Of a DNA stretch of 20,927 bases, positions 7,798-15,243 are shown piece after piece. The notes beneath the pieces were generated by a model. It was not told where the DNA came from, did not search any database, and was given only the letters and a program-made list of their open reading frames with translations. Each line of letters starts with the position of its first letter. Positions within the stretch are counted from its first letter, which is position 1. Source of the stretch: Desulfurococcales archaeon. Its GTDB lineage: Archaea; Thermoproteota; Thermoprotei_A; Sulfolobales; Ignisphaeraceae. The stretch is taken from positions 1 through 20,927 of the forward strand of contig JALWBS010000127.1 in assembly GCA_027037025.1 (NCBI GenBank), given 5' to 3'. A program made the translations under genes and the position numbers.

Positions 7798-8097
7798 CTA
7801 CGCTACGACTCCTACCCCTACCCCAACGCAGTGAACAAGAACCTTGCCAGGGAGCTTCGCGACCTCCCTCAGAGCCATGAACGTGGATACCAATGGCGGC
7901 GCCCTGAAATCCGGCGTTCCCACGTGGTAAACCCTAACCCCCTGCTCCTCCCACAGCCTATCATCGTACCACAGCTCCCGATCCTCGCAAGCGATTACCA
8001 CAGCGTTAAACCTCTTGGCAAGCTCCTTCACATCGTCGCGGCTTGGCATGGATGCTACGGCGAGCTTATCGTCGATCCACTCCAGCACATCGACCAT
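7798..8097 (-). CDS. Dual-specificity/tyrosine phosphatase domain, 5' half of a split phosphatase-HD gene
   Basis: This frame encodes an archaeal-type dual-specificity phosphatase: VDVLEWIDDKLAVASMPSRD, then VKELAKRFNAVVIACEDREL, then general-acid Asp63 in GTPDFRAP, then KVLVHC with nucleophile Cys90. After HCVG the frame degenerates to VGVGVVA and stops. The next frame supplies GRGRSRSVAAAYLV, so a -1 shift at the GGGG run restores HCVGGRGRS, the C-x5-R P-loop. As written, the protein lacks the catalytic Arg and would be inactive. A Shine-Dalgarno-like AGGGGGTAGG precedes the ATG, and a TATA-like GTTTTACG lies near 8130-8137. Possible explanations are a real mutation, a sequencing error, or programmed frameshifting. 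Confidence 0.75.
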   Translation of the reverse strand: MVDVLEWIDDKLAVASMPSRDDVKELAKRFNAVVIACEDRELWYDDRLWEEQGVRVYHVGTPDFRAPPLVSTFMALREVAKLPGKVLVHCVGVGVGVVA

Positions 8098-8172
8098 AGC
8101 CTACCCCCTACAGTAGGTGTCTTCACCTCGTAAAACGGTCTTCGAGTAGCTCCAGTAATTGGTTGTGTAAGC

Positions 8173-8913
8173 TCAGTAGAGGTCTCTGAGCTTCACCTTC
8201 TTAGTTACTACGATCGTTAGCACGGTGGAGAGCGTTGCTACGTACAGCAGCGAGTGCACTGTGTTTATGCCGTAGCTAACGCTGCTCGCTGCCCCAAGGA
8301 TGTTGGCTACGTGTATCGAGGGCGCGGCTAAGGTGATGAGCCTAGCGATTCGCGGTAGTGCCGTGGGTGGGTAGTAGATCGGTGCTAGGAATACGAGGAT
8401 GAATGCAACCACGTTGCTCACGATGACGATCGTTTGGTAATCCCTCGAGCTGAGTGCTATGGCTAGGGCGTAGCCCATCGCGGTGGAGATGTACCACCCG
8501 AGGAGCAGACCCACCGCGAACAGCCCTGGATTCGCTATCCGAAGGATGCCGACTACGTACAGAGCTAGCACCATCACTACGACAGCTGGGAACGTCTGTA
8601 AGGCGTTGGAGAGTAGCTGCCCTAGGAAGTACTCCGAGGACGTTACGGGTTTCGAGAGCAACACAGCTATCCTCTTGAGCAGCTTATCCACGGCGAGATC
8701 CTGGCACGCGCTAACCATGGAGTTCGATAGCAGCGTGAGCACGATCGTGCCGATCGCTACGAACGGCCTGCTGCTCTCCGAAGTTATGAGGTAGAACGGT
8801 ACTAGTATGGAGAACGGCATGAATAGCGTTAGGTAGACGTAGAACAGCCTGTTCTTCAACATCCACTTAGCGTACATCATCCCTATGGCGTAGACCCTAA
8901 GGAGATTCACCAA
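8173..8913 (-). CDS. ABC-2-type membrane permease
   Basis: The 246-residue integral membrane protein has six hydrophobic segments, the standard ABC-2 (DrrB/NatB-like) topology. Examples are LTLFMPFSILVPFYLI near residue 35, ALQTFPAVVVMVLALYVVGI near 115, and VSNVVAFILVFLAPIYYP near 185. It begins with an amphipathic MVNLLRVYAIGMMYAKWMLKNR, usual for this family. Its start overlaps the end of the ATPase gene by 17 bases, so the two are co-translated as one exporter. It ends YGINTVHSLLYVATLSTVLT plus a short basic tail. The substrate is unknown. Confidence 0.85.
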   Translation of the reverse strand: MVNLLRVYAIGMMYAKWMLKNRLFYVYLTLFMPFSILVPFYLITSESSRPFVAIGTIVLTLLSNSMVSACQDLAVDKLLKRIAVLLSKPVTSSEYFLGQLLSNALQTFPAVVVMVLALYVVGILRIANPGLFAVGLLLGWYISTAMGYALAIALSSRDYQTIVIVSNVVAFILVFLAPIYYPPTALPRIARLITLAAPSIHVANILGAASSVSYGINTVHSLLYVATLSTVLTIVVTKKVKLRDLY

Positions 8914-9811
8914 GCCTCAGCACCTCCATGTAAGACTCCTCGAGGCTGGGTCTCTCAACAACGAACTCAGCTATGCGCTCCCTCACCTTCTCCACGAACT
9001 TCATCAACTCGATGAACTCGCCATCGCTAGCAACGAAGACCTCAACCTCGTTTCCCTTACGCACATACCTACCCGCGGGGAGATGCTTCACAACATCGTT
9101 ATTCACAGTCTTTATCCTAACCCTGTAGCGATACCCCAGCCTCTGCAGGAGATCGCTTGGAGAACCATCGAATACCAGCCTACCTCGGTGAAGCAGGAGG
9201 ACCCTATCAGCGTAGTTCTTGACCTCGTCTAGGTAGTGCGTCACGAGTATAGCCGTAGCGCTGTACTCGCTGAGGTACTTCATCACCATGCTCCACAGCC
9301 TAAGCCTCATCTCTGGATCGAGCCCAACCGTGGGCTCGTCTAGGAACAGCAGCTGTGGACTCCCTATGAATGCCTGTGCTAGGAGAACCCTCTTCTTGTA
9401 GCCACCCGATAGATGCTCAATCCTCGTATCTGCGTAGTCCTCGAGCATGAAGTCCTCGATGAGTCTACGAACCTCCTTCCTAGCTTCGCTGCGGGACAAC
9501 CCCTTGATCAGCGCGAGGTAGTAGAGATACTCCTTAACCGAGAGGTACTCGTGGAGCTCAGCTTCCTGAGGCATAACACCGAACAAGCCCCTGAGCCTAG
9601 CCTCGTCAGGAGACATGCCATCGATAGACACGCGCCCCTTGCTAGGGCTGATCTCACCATCCAGAATCCTAACGAGAGTAGTCTTCCCAGCCCCGTTGGG
9701 ACCCGCCAAGATAATCAATCTCTCCCTCTCCAACACGAAGCTAACACCGCGTAGAGCAACAACACCGTTGCGATAGATCTTCCAAACATCCTCAACACAA
9801 ACCTTAACCAT
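8897..9811 (-). CDS. ABC-2 exporter ATP-binding subunit
   Basis: The ATPase has Walker A (GPNGAGKTTLVR), a clean signature (LSGGYKKR), Walker B (LLFLDEPTVGLDPEM), and the switch His (VTHYLDEVKNYADR). A C-terminal extension of about 90 residues (RVRIKTVNNDVVKHLPAG onward) is typical of drug-exporter ATPases. I start at ATG 9811 (MVKVCVEDVWKIYRNG); a TTG at 9826 would add five residues of low family likeness. It pairs with the overlapping permease gene. It is a different lineage from the ATPase at 4429 (canonical signature, longer tail), so this is a second exporter and not a recent duplicate. Confidence 0.9.
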   Translation of the reverse strand: MVKVCVEDVWKIYRNGVVALRGVSFVLERERLIILAGPNGAGKTTLVRILDGEISPSKGRVSIDGMSPDEARLRGLFGVMPQEAELHEYLSVKEYLYYLALIKGLSRSEARKEVRRLIEDFMLEDYADTRIEHLSGGYKKRVLLAQAFIGSPQLLFLDEPTVGLDPEMRLRLWSMVMKYLSEYSATAILVTHYLDEVKNYADRVLLLHRGRLVFDGSPSDLLQRLGYRYRVRIKTVNNDVVKHLPAGRYVRKGNEVEVFVASDGEFIELMKFVEKVRERIAEFVVERPSLEESYMEVLRLGESP

Positions 9812-10101
9812 CCCCAACACCCACAACGCTAAGCAAACTGCGTAGGAATGGACCTCAGGAATTCGGAGATCAAGCCCGTTCAGTGGAGCAAGGCGTCAAC
9901 ACCGCAGCTCAATCGATGAGCGACTCGCTCTAGACATGGTGGTATCTAGACCCCAAGCTTAGAACTCTTGAAATCGAGATCGTAATGCCCAACACTCTAG
10001 ATCCTCGACTTTGTAAATGCTGTTACTCAGTATCGCCTAATCGTCGGTTTTACGTAAGGATATTCGAGCCAGGGCTGAGCATCTTTGCTGGGGTAGGTAG
10101 G

Positions 10102-10308
10102 TTGTCTAGGGTTGTTAGGGTTAGGTATGAGAATGGTGTGCTCAAACCCTTAGAGCCTCTGGAGCTGAAGGATGGTGAAGAGCTGGTTGTGGTGATCAAG
10201 GACAAGAGTTTCTACCAGTTCGTAAAGTCGATTAGCATCGAGGCTAAGGAGGGTATAGACAAGGTTCTTGAAGAGGTTCGTAAGCGTGGCAAGAACCTCT
10301 ATCAATAG
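10102..10308 (+). CDS. DUF104 / AF2212-like antitoxin (VapB-type)
   Basis: The 68-residue product starts SRVVRVRYENGVLKPLEPLE and continues LKDGEELVVVIKDKSF, the AF2212-like antitoxin fold, which binds a PIN toxin. The open frame reaches back to 9985, but those 39 codons (with LCKCCYS) do not match the family. I therefore take the TTG at 10102, which is preceded by purine-rich GGGTAGGTAGG. The C-terminal helix KEGIDKVLEEVRKRGKNLYQ would wrap its toxin. The gene overlaps a wrecked PIN gene (10286 onward), so this antitoxin now seems to be an orphan. The 290 bases between 9812 and 10101 contain no other supported feature. Confidence 0.75.
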   Translation: MSRVVRVRYENGVLKPLEPLELKDGEELVVVIKDKSFYQFVKSISIEAKEGIDKVLEEVRKRGKNLYQ

Positions 10309-10459
10309 CATTGTCCTCGATACGAGCATCGGGACTAAGATGGTCTTGGGATTTTTCCATAGAGTTGAAGATACGAAGAACTTTAGACCTTGATCTAAGA
10401 ATCTTGACGGACTTGATTGTTGTGAGATTCTGCTTCGTAAAGAGTCGTGTATTGAATGA
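10286..10459 (+). pseudogene. Decayed VapC-type PIN toxin fragment
   Basis: A GTG at 10286, overlapping the antitoxin gene by 23 bases, opens MARTSINSIVLDTSIGTKMV. IVLDTS is the first PIN Asp motif. This frame stops at 10391-10393 after 35 codons. Neighbouring frames carry on the family pattern as LRILTDLIVV and then EILLRKESCIE (stop at 10457-10459), which together resemble the second PIN motif 'ltdl.vvEilyvl.r'. At least two frame changes and the loss of the C-terminal two thirds mean no active RNase is made. An intact relative lies at 17256-17633. Confidence 0.6.
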
Positions 10460-10930
10460 TTGAGTATATGCTAAGCAGGAGTGTAGATACAGCTTCGTTT
10501 TACTCGCTAAGCCTTGGCAAAAGTTTTGGTTGGACCCACGGAAACTTGTTTGGACGAGTACAATGTATAGACAAGTGGCTTAGAAAGTATTGTGTCATTC
10601 AGTCTCGGAGGTAGATTACTAAGGAAATAGCTAGGGCATTAATCGAATGAATAGGAAACAAGGTGGTGAGGATCTTTGGGAGTAGCTGAGCAAATAGTAA
10701 TTAGTAATTACATTAAATAGCTCTGCTTGGTAATGAGATGACTAACAACGTCAATCATCGCTACATTGATCAACTGAGGAACCTGATATTCGATTAGGAG
10801 CCTAGCGTGAAAATGCATTCTCAGTTAATCTTAAATAACTTGGTTACGTAAAGGGCTTACTTCTTCCTCGTTATTCTTCAAGGTGAAAATACTTAATCGA
10901 TGTTATCTAGTTACTTACACGGTAAAGCGC
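10460..10930. other. A+T-rich stretch without an intact gene; upstream region of the redox operon
   Basis: No frame here is long or family-like. Short coding-looking bits occur on the plus strand (CIDKWLRKYCVIQSRR near 10562-10613, and ITKEIARALIE near 10617-10649, in the same frame split by a stop), so part may be debris of another gene. A strong TATA-like TTAAATAA lies at 10831-10838. A second candidate, AAAATACTTAA, lies near 10887-10897 and would place transcription start about 13 bases before the ferredoxin ATG. Confidence 0.45.
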
Positions 10931-11419
10931 ATGGTTAAGAGGCTATTCATAGATTTCCGCAAGTGTGTTGGTTGTCGTATATGTGAAATAGTATGTTCGT
11001 TGGAGCACGAGGGTTTGGTCAACCTGATGCTATCCCGAATTCACGTAATTGCCTCTGAATGGAGTAGGCTTCCCGTGACCTGCCTACATTGCGGAGACGC
11101 TCCCTGCGCTGAGGTTTGTCCTACCTGGGCGCTCTACATCGATAGAGATGGCGCGGTAGTACTGGATGAGGAAGCTTGTATTGGTTGTATGATGTGCGCC
11201 ATTGCATGTCCTTTCGGGATACCACGGTTCGATCCTCGCACCAATACCATGGTTAAGTGCGATCTATGCACTGATAGGAGACGGAGGGGTAAACAACCGG
11301 CGTGTGTAGAGCATTGCCCAGCGGATGCAATCATTTTTGGGGAAGTCAACGAGATTGCAGCACGTATTAGAGTAGAGAAATCGTTGAGTAAGTTAGCTAG
11401 AGCGCTAAGGAGGGTGTAA
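10931..11419 (+). CDS. Four-cluster [4Fe-4S] polyferredoxin, electron-transfer partner of the AOR-like subunit
   Basis: The 162-residue protein carries four cysteine groups: CVGCRICEIVC, CLHCGDAPCAEVCP, CIGCMMCAIACP, and CDLC...CVEHCP with an 11-residue spacer. This is the DMSO-reductase-B / HycB-type arrangement for four [4Fe-4S] clusters. I start at ATG 10931 (MVKRLFIDFRKCVGC); the upstream in-frame ATG at 10883 lies in the promoter region. The gene ends 4 bases before the AOR-like gene, with AAGGAGGG near its stop serving that gene. Pairs of this kind are known (AorA-AorB of Aromatoleum, BamC-BamB), where this subunit carries electrons to or from the tungsten enzyme. No Tat signal is seen, so it should be cytosolic. 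Confidence 0.9.
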   Translation: MVKRLFIDFRKCVGCRICEIVCSLEHEGLVNLMLSRIHVIASEWSRLPVTCLHCGDAPCAEVCPTWALYIDRDGAVVLDEEACIGCMMCAIACPFGIPRFDPRTNTMVKCDLCTDRRRRGKQPACVEHCPADAIIFGEVNEIAARIRVEKSLSKLARALRRV

Positions 11420-11423
11420 CGAA

Positions 11424-13190
11424 GTGCTTGATCGTGGTTACGTGGGTAAGATACTATTCGTTGATCTGAGTAGCGGTGCCGTAAGTATGGAACCTACTGA
11501 GAAGTATGCAGTAGATTTCCTAGGAGGTAGAGGAATAGCTACTAGGATCTTGTATGATCATCCCGATGCGCTCATCTTCATGACTGGGCCCCTCACAGCA
11601 TTAGTACCTGCCGGTTCAAGAATGGATGTTGTTGCGAGGTCTCCTATCGCAAACATTATTGCAGGTAGTAGTGTAGGTGGAGAATTTCCGGCGATGCTCA
11701 AGTTCGCTGGGTACGATGGGATTGTAGTGTTGGGCAGAGCTGAGAAACCCGTCTACATAGTGATAGAAGATGGTTTTGTATCGATAGAGAGTGCTGAAGA
11801 CCTATGGGGGCTCAACGCCTTTGAATGCCTAGATAAACTAGCCAAACGCTATCCAGGATCTAGAGCAGCGTGTATAGGCAGAGCTGGTGAAAGAGGGGTT
11901 AAGTTTGCTGGAATAGCATTCTCTTACCGAAACCTAGCTTCTCGTTGTGGTCTTGGCGCTGTTATGGGTCTCAAGAATCTGAAGTCTATAGTCGTTCGGG
12001 GTAGGGGATCCGTAAAACCGTATGATCCTGGCAAGTTGATGAAGGTGTTTAGCGAGATATATAAACACATTGTTAGTAGCGATGAGTATACTCGTTTTAG
12101 GGATTGGCATATCAACTTCGTGCCTACGATACTCAAGCTCGGAATGCCGTACTTCGGAGATTACGAAAGGTATTGGGACGACGCTCAAGAAGCCGCTTTA
12201 ATGACTAGGATCTTCATGGATAGGTACACAGTGGGGAGAGCAAGCTGTTTCTCTTGTCCTCTACGCTGTTGGGCTATAGTTAATTACCTCGGCAAAACTC
12301 TCCCCACAAACCTCTGTCAGGGAACTTTGCCTGCGATAGTATTCATCCTCAAGGTCAAGGATCCCGAACTCTCTTGGAAGATCTATGAGAAGTGTCAGAG
12401 TGAGGGACTGGATATAATGAGTGTAGCGGCGGTCGTAGCCTATGCGTCACGCTTAGGGCTTGTTGAGTTGGGTACAGATCAGATCCTAGATCTCATAGAT
12501 AAAATCGTTGATCGTAGAGGAGAAGGGGATGTTTTAGCGGAGGGGATAAAGAGCGCTAGTGAACATTTTGGAGTTCCGGCGATCTACGTTAAGGGTGGAT
12601 TGGAGTCGTGGAGTAGCGATGTGAGGCTCTTCGTGGGCTCAGCTCTGATTGCTATGGTTGCTGATTCAGGTAGCGTTAACCGAGCTCTCTATGCCTTTCC
12701 AGAGTTCTACTACGGCATTAAGAAGAGACGAGCTGAGGAGGTCGCGAAGAAGTTTGTCGGTGATGAAAGAGCGTCGCATCCATTAATGTATTCAGAGAGC
12801 AAGGTCAGACTAACAATCCTATGGGAGAATCTCCACATACTAGCAGATTCCCTCGGGGTATGCATCATAGCTTTCCTAACGACTCCATTAGCGCTTTGGG
12901 CAGAAGCTTACGAAGCTGCTACAGGGTTGAAAACCAACGAAGAGGAGCTTTTGAAGGCAGCCGAAAGGATTAGAACACTAGAGAGAATCTTTAACTTAGT
13001 GCATGGCAATGTCGTTGACGAGCTATCTCCAAGGCTCTTCGAGGGAGAGCATAAATTAGATAGGGATAAGCTCGAGGAGATGAAGCGATTGTATTACTCG
13101 CTTAGGGGATGGGATGATAACGGTATACCTAAGAAAGAGACCATAGCTAAACTAGGGTTGAACAACTTAATGAAGCTTGATTTGTTCTGA
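11424..13190 (+). CDS. Aldehyde ferredoxin oxidoreductase family protein (tungstopterin), divergent
   Basis: The 588-residue protein starts at GTG 11424. It shows the AOR N-terminal domain (GYVGKILFVDLSSG, FLGGRGIATRIL, FMTGPLTALVPAGSR, CGLGAVMGLKNLKSIVVRG). The [4Fe-4S] ligands Cys275, Cys278, Cys282 (CFSCPLRC) and Cys480 (DSLGVC) are present, so cluster and pterin binding look intact. The segment around 293-305 (LPTNLCQGTLPA) lacks the usual EYET motif with its catalytic Glu. The segment around 395-420 (SSDVR...DSGSVNR) lacks the RGxxH motif with its catalytic His. Substrate and even activity are thus open. Codon choice is less G+C-rich than in flanking genes. It forms an operon with the polyferredoxin. 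Confidence 0.88.
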   Translation: MLDRGYVGKILFVDLSSGAVSMEPTEKYAVDFLGGRGIATRILYDHPDALIFMTGPLTALVPAGSRMDVVARSPIANIIAGSSVGGEFPAMLKFAGYDGIVVLGRAEKPVYIVIEDGFVSIESAEDLWGLNAFECLDKLAKRYPGSRAACIGRAGERGVKFAGIAFSYRNLASRCGLGAVMGLKNLKSIVVRGRGSVKPYDPGKLMKVFSEIYKHIVSSDEYTRFRDWHINFVPTILKLGMPYFGDYERYWDDAQEAALMTRIFMDRYTVGRASCFSCPLRCWAIVNYLGKTLPTNLCQGTLPAIVFILKVKDPELSWKIYEKCQSEGLDIMSVAAVVAYASRLGLVELGTDQILDLIDKIVDRRGEGDVLAEGIKSASEHFGVPAIYVKGGLESWSSDVRLFVGSALIAMVADSGSVNRALYAFPEFYYGIKKRRAEEVAKKFVGDERASHPLMYSESKVRLTILWENLHILADSLGVCIIAFLTTPLALWAEAYEAATGLKTNEEELLKAAERIRTLERIFNLVHGNVVDELSPRLFEGEHKLDRDKLEEMKRLYYSLRGWDDNGIPKKETIAKLGLNNLMKLDLF

Positions 13191-13524
13191 ACGTAATTAC
13201 AGTACTGCTTCTCAAAACGCTAAGATAAGAATCGGGACATAGACCCAATGAAAAGCTTCGAGCTATGTTACACACTGAACGATTTCGAATTCTTCCATTA
13301 TCCTCGTCCATATTCATTGTAATCAATGAATAGAGCTTATATTTCTCAAGTGTTTCCAATAACCACCCATGGATAATCTCTAGAGACACTTCGATGACGT
13401 TGATAGAGTTGAGCATTGTTCAATAGTTCTGGCGATGCTGTCTTAATGGACATTGAGGGTTTCCCCCTTGCCGATTGCCTACGACAACGCACTTCAACAT
13501 TTACATAGCTACCTTTGGTTATGC
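13191..13524. other. Intergenic region with a doubtful small leftward ORF
   Basis: No convincing gene is seen. A minus-strand frame at 13147-13416 encodes 89 residues beginning MLNSINVIEVSLEIIHGWLL, with a plausible helix and then YKLYSLITMNMDEDNG. It overlaps the end of the AOR-like gene and degenerates there. It may be a remnant or chance in A+T-rich DNA. The region separates the rightward redox operon from the leftward MFS gene, so it should hold terminators for both, but no clear T-tract stands out. Confidence 0.35.
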
Positions 13525-14694
13525 TTAGTACTTCTCCAACTCTGGTACTGTTGCCAGGATGATGGTTGTGGAGAGGGCTAGGGTAACGGCTCTCAGTATG
13601 AATGGTAGTGATGGGCTTATCGAAGCGGTTATACCTACGAGCGCTGGGCCCGCCATGGATATCAGCATCATCGAGACGTCGAAGGCTGATAAAGCCATTG
13701 CTTTGGAGTCTCCGTACCTCCTAGCAATCACGATGGGTGGAACTGCTCTGGGTAGCAACCCAATGACTCTCCACAGGAATAGCATTGCTAGCGAGAGCGT
13801 TGGTGTGAAGACGAAGAGCAGCGATGCTATCGCCGCCAAGCACCACCCTATGGCCGAGGCGAGTCGAGGCCCTAGCCTATCCACCATGCTCCCCGAGGCC
13901 AGAGCGCCTATGGATACGGCTAGCGAGGCCAGGCCCATCGTCAACCCGTATTCGATGGCCGTGAACCCCAGCTTCCTGAGGTATATCGGGATGTACCACT
14001 CCAGCCCCTCGATGATCAGCATGTCTAGGCCGAAGGCGAGTACGAGCAGTATGAATAGCCTATCCCTGAGAACGAGGTTTCCCAACCACTTCACGGACTC
14101 GATTAGAGTTCTACCGCTTTTGGAGGAGGTGGGCTCCCTCAAAAGCATCGCTATGCTCATCAGGGCGGCGATCGTCAGCATCCCCACGAGGATCGTCGCT
14201 CGGTACATCCCCTCCTCGTAGAGGTAGCCCGCTATCGGAAGCGTTACGAGCGGTGGTATCGAGGGCGCTACTCTGCTCGCTAGCATGTAGAGCGTTCCCT
14301 GAGCCCTACGAGGCGAGGACTCGAGGATCATGGCCGCGACGGCGGGGGACAGAGCTCCGATGCCGAGGAAGTACGCCACGAACCCTACGCATGCAAGCGC
14401 TGCGCTCGGCAACATCATCGCTGCTAGGGAGAGGAGCGCTGCTAGGTAGCCGATCACGATGCAGATCCTCTTACCAATGGTATCAGCTAGGAAACCACCC
14501 ACCAGCTTGCCGATAACGAGGGTTAGAGACGACGAGGTGTAGAGAAGCCCGAGAACCCTCGAAGAGAGCCCCAGCCGCTCGCTCGCGTAGAGAGGGAAGT
14601 ACGTAATCCACATACCGCACAGACCGGTGTACAGCACGTTCATCACGAGCAGCAGTACGTAATTAACCTTAGCATCGCTAGGAATACTCATCAC
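13525..14694 (-). CDS. Major facilitator superfamily (MFS) transporter
   Basis: The 389-residue membrane protein has about 12 hydrophobic segments in two six-helix halves. The loop 2-3 motif A reads GGFLADTIGKR. A second, weaker copy in the other half reads SGSMVDRLGPR. Cation-poor helices and a short soluble N terminus fit a drug/sugar-type MFS permease. Start candidates are GTG 14694 and ATG 14691, one codon apart. A minus-strand TTTATG lies about 50 bases upstream. The gene faces a fragment of another MFS gene (14749-15120) across a 50-base gap. The substrate is not evident. Confidence 0.87.
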   Translation of the reverse strand: MMSIPSDAKVNYVLLLVMNVLYTGLCGMWITYFPLYASERLGLSSRVLGLLYTSSSLTLVIGKLVGGFLADTIGKRICIVIGYLAALLSLAAMMLPSAALACVGFVAYFLGIGALSPAVAAMILESSPRRAQGTLYMLASRVAPSIPPLVTLPIAGYLYEEGMYRATILVGMLTIAALMSIAMLLREPTSSKSGRTLIESVKWLGNLVLRDRLFILLVLAFGLDMLIIEGLEWYIPIYLRKLGFTAIEYGLTMGLASLAVSIGALASGSMVDRLGPRLASAIGWCLAAIASLLFVFTPTLSLAMLFLWRVIGLLPRAVPPIVIARRYGDSKAMALSAFDVSMMLISMAGPALVGITASISPSLPFILRAVTLALSTTIILATVPELEKY

Positions 14695-14748
14695 CCAAAG
14701 AGGTTGATGAGCATGAGCTCCGCTACAGATCCGTACGGAGATTCATAA

Positions 14749-15120
14749 AGGTTCGCCGATAGGTATGGAAGGGTGCTGCCCATAGTCCTTCGCGAGTACG
14801 GCTACGCCATACTCACGCTGGCGTTTCTATACGCACTCAACATACCTATGCTCATAACCATCAACTCGCTGATGGCCACAGTCGACGCCCTAGCCATGCC
14901 AGCTAGACCAGCGCTGATAGCGGATTTAACACCGAAACACCGTAGAGGCGTATTCATGGCGCTCCACCTATCCGTAAGACAAGCATTCAACTCGTTGGGA
15001 GTAGCACTAGGATTCATCCTATGGCAAACAATGGGATTAGCAACACCCTTCTATCTAAGAACAGCGATCTTTGCAACAACAGGAACACTACTTCTGACAC
15101 TGGTGAGAAGCACTAGATGA
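14749..15120 (+). pseudogene. Fragment of an MFS transporter (N-terminal half, both ends missing)
   Basis: Immediately after an in-frame TAA (14746-14748) the frame reads RFADRYGRVLPIVLREYGY, which is MFS motif A and the start of helix 3. Helices 4-6 follow with ALAMPARPALIADLTPKHRR, a very typical MFS loop 4-5, then GVFMALHLSVRQAFNSLG. It stops at 15120 after only half a transporter. Helices 1-2 and the whole C-terminal half are absent. A nominal GTG start at 14773 would make 115 residues, too few to transport. The sequence is not a copy of the intact MFS gene beside it. Confidence 0.7.
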
Positions 15121-15243
15121 AACATCGCTACGCGTGTCCAAGCTCAGGTACTTTCCCAAGAACTCTGAATTTTCTTAAGTAGCCAACACGGTTCATTCAT
15201 CTCTTCCTCAAGACTCTCTCAGCTTCCTAGAGCAACATCTGCT

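Noticed and set aside
9985..10101. N-terminal extension of the DUF104 antitoxin with LCKCCYS
   Set aside because: The family is about 60-70 residues and begins at the VRVRYENG strand; the extension is likely non-coding.
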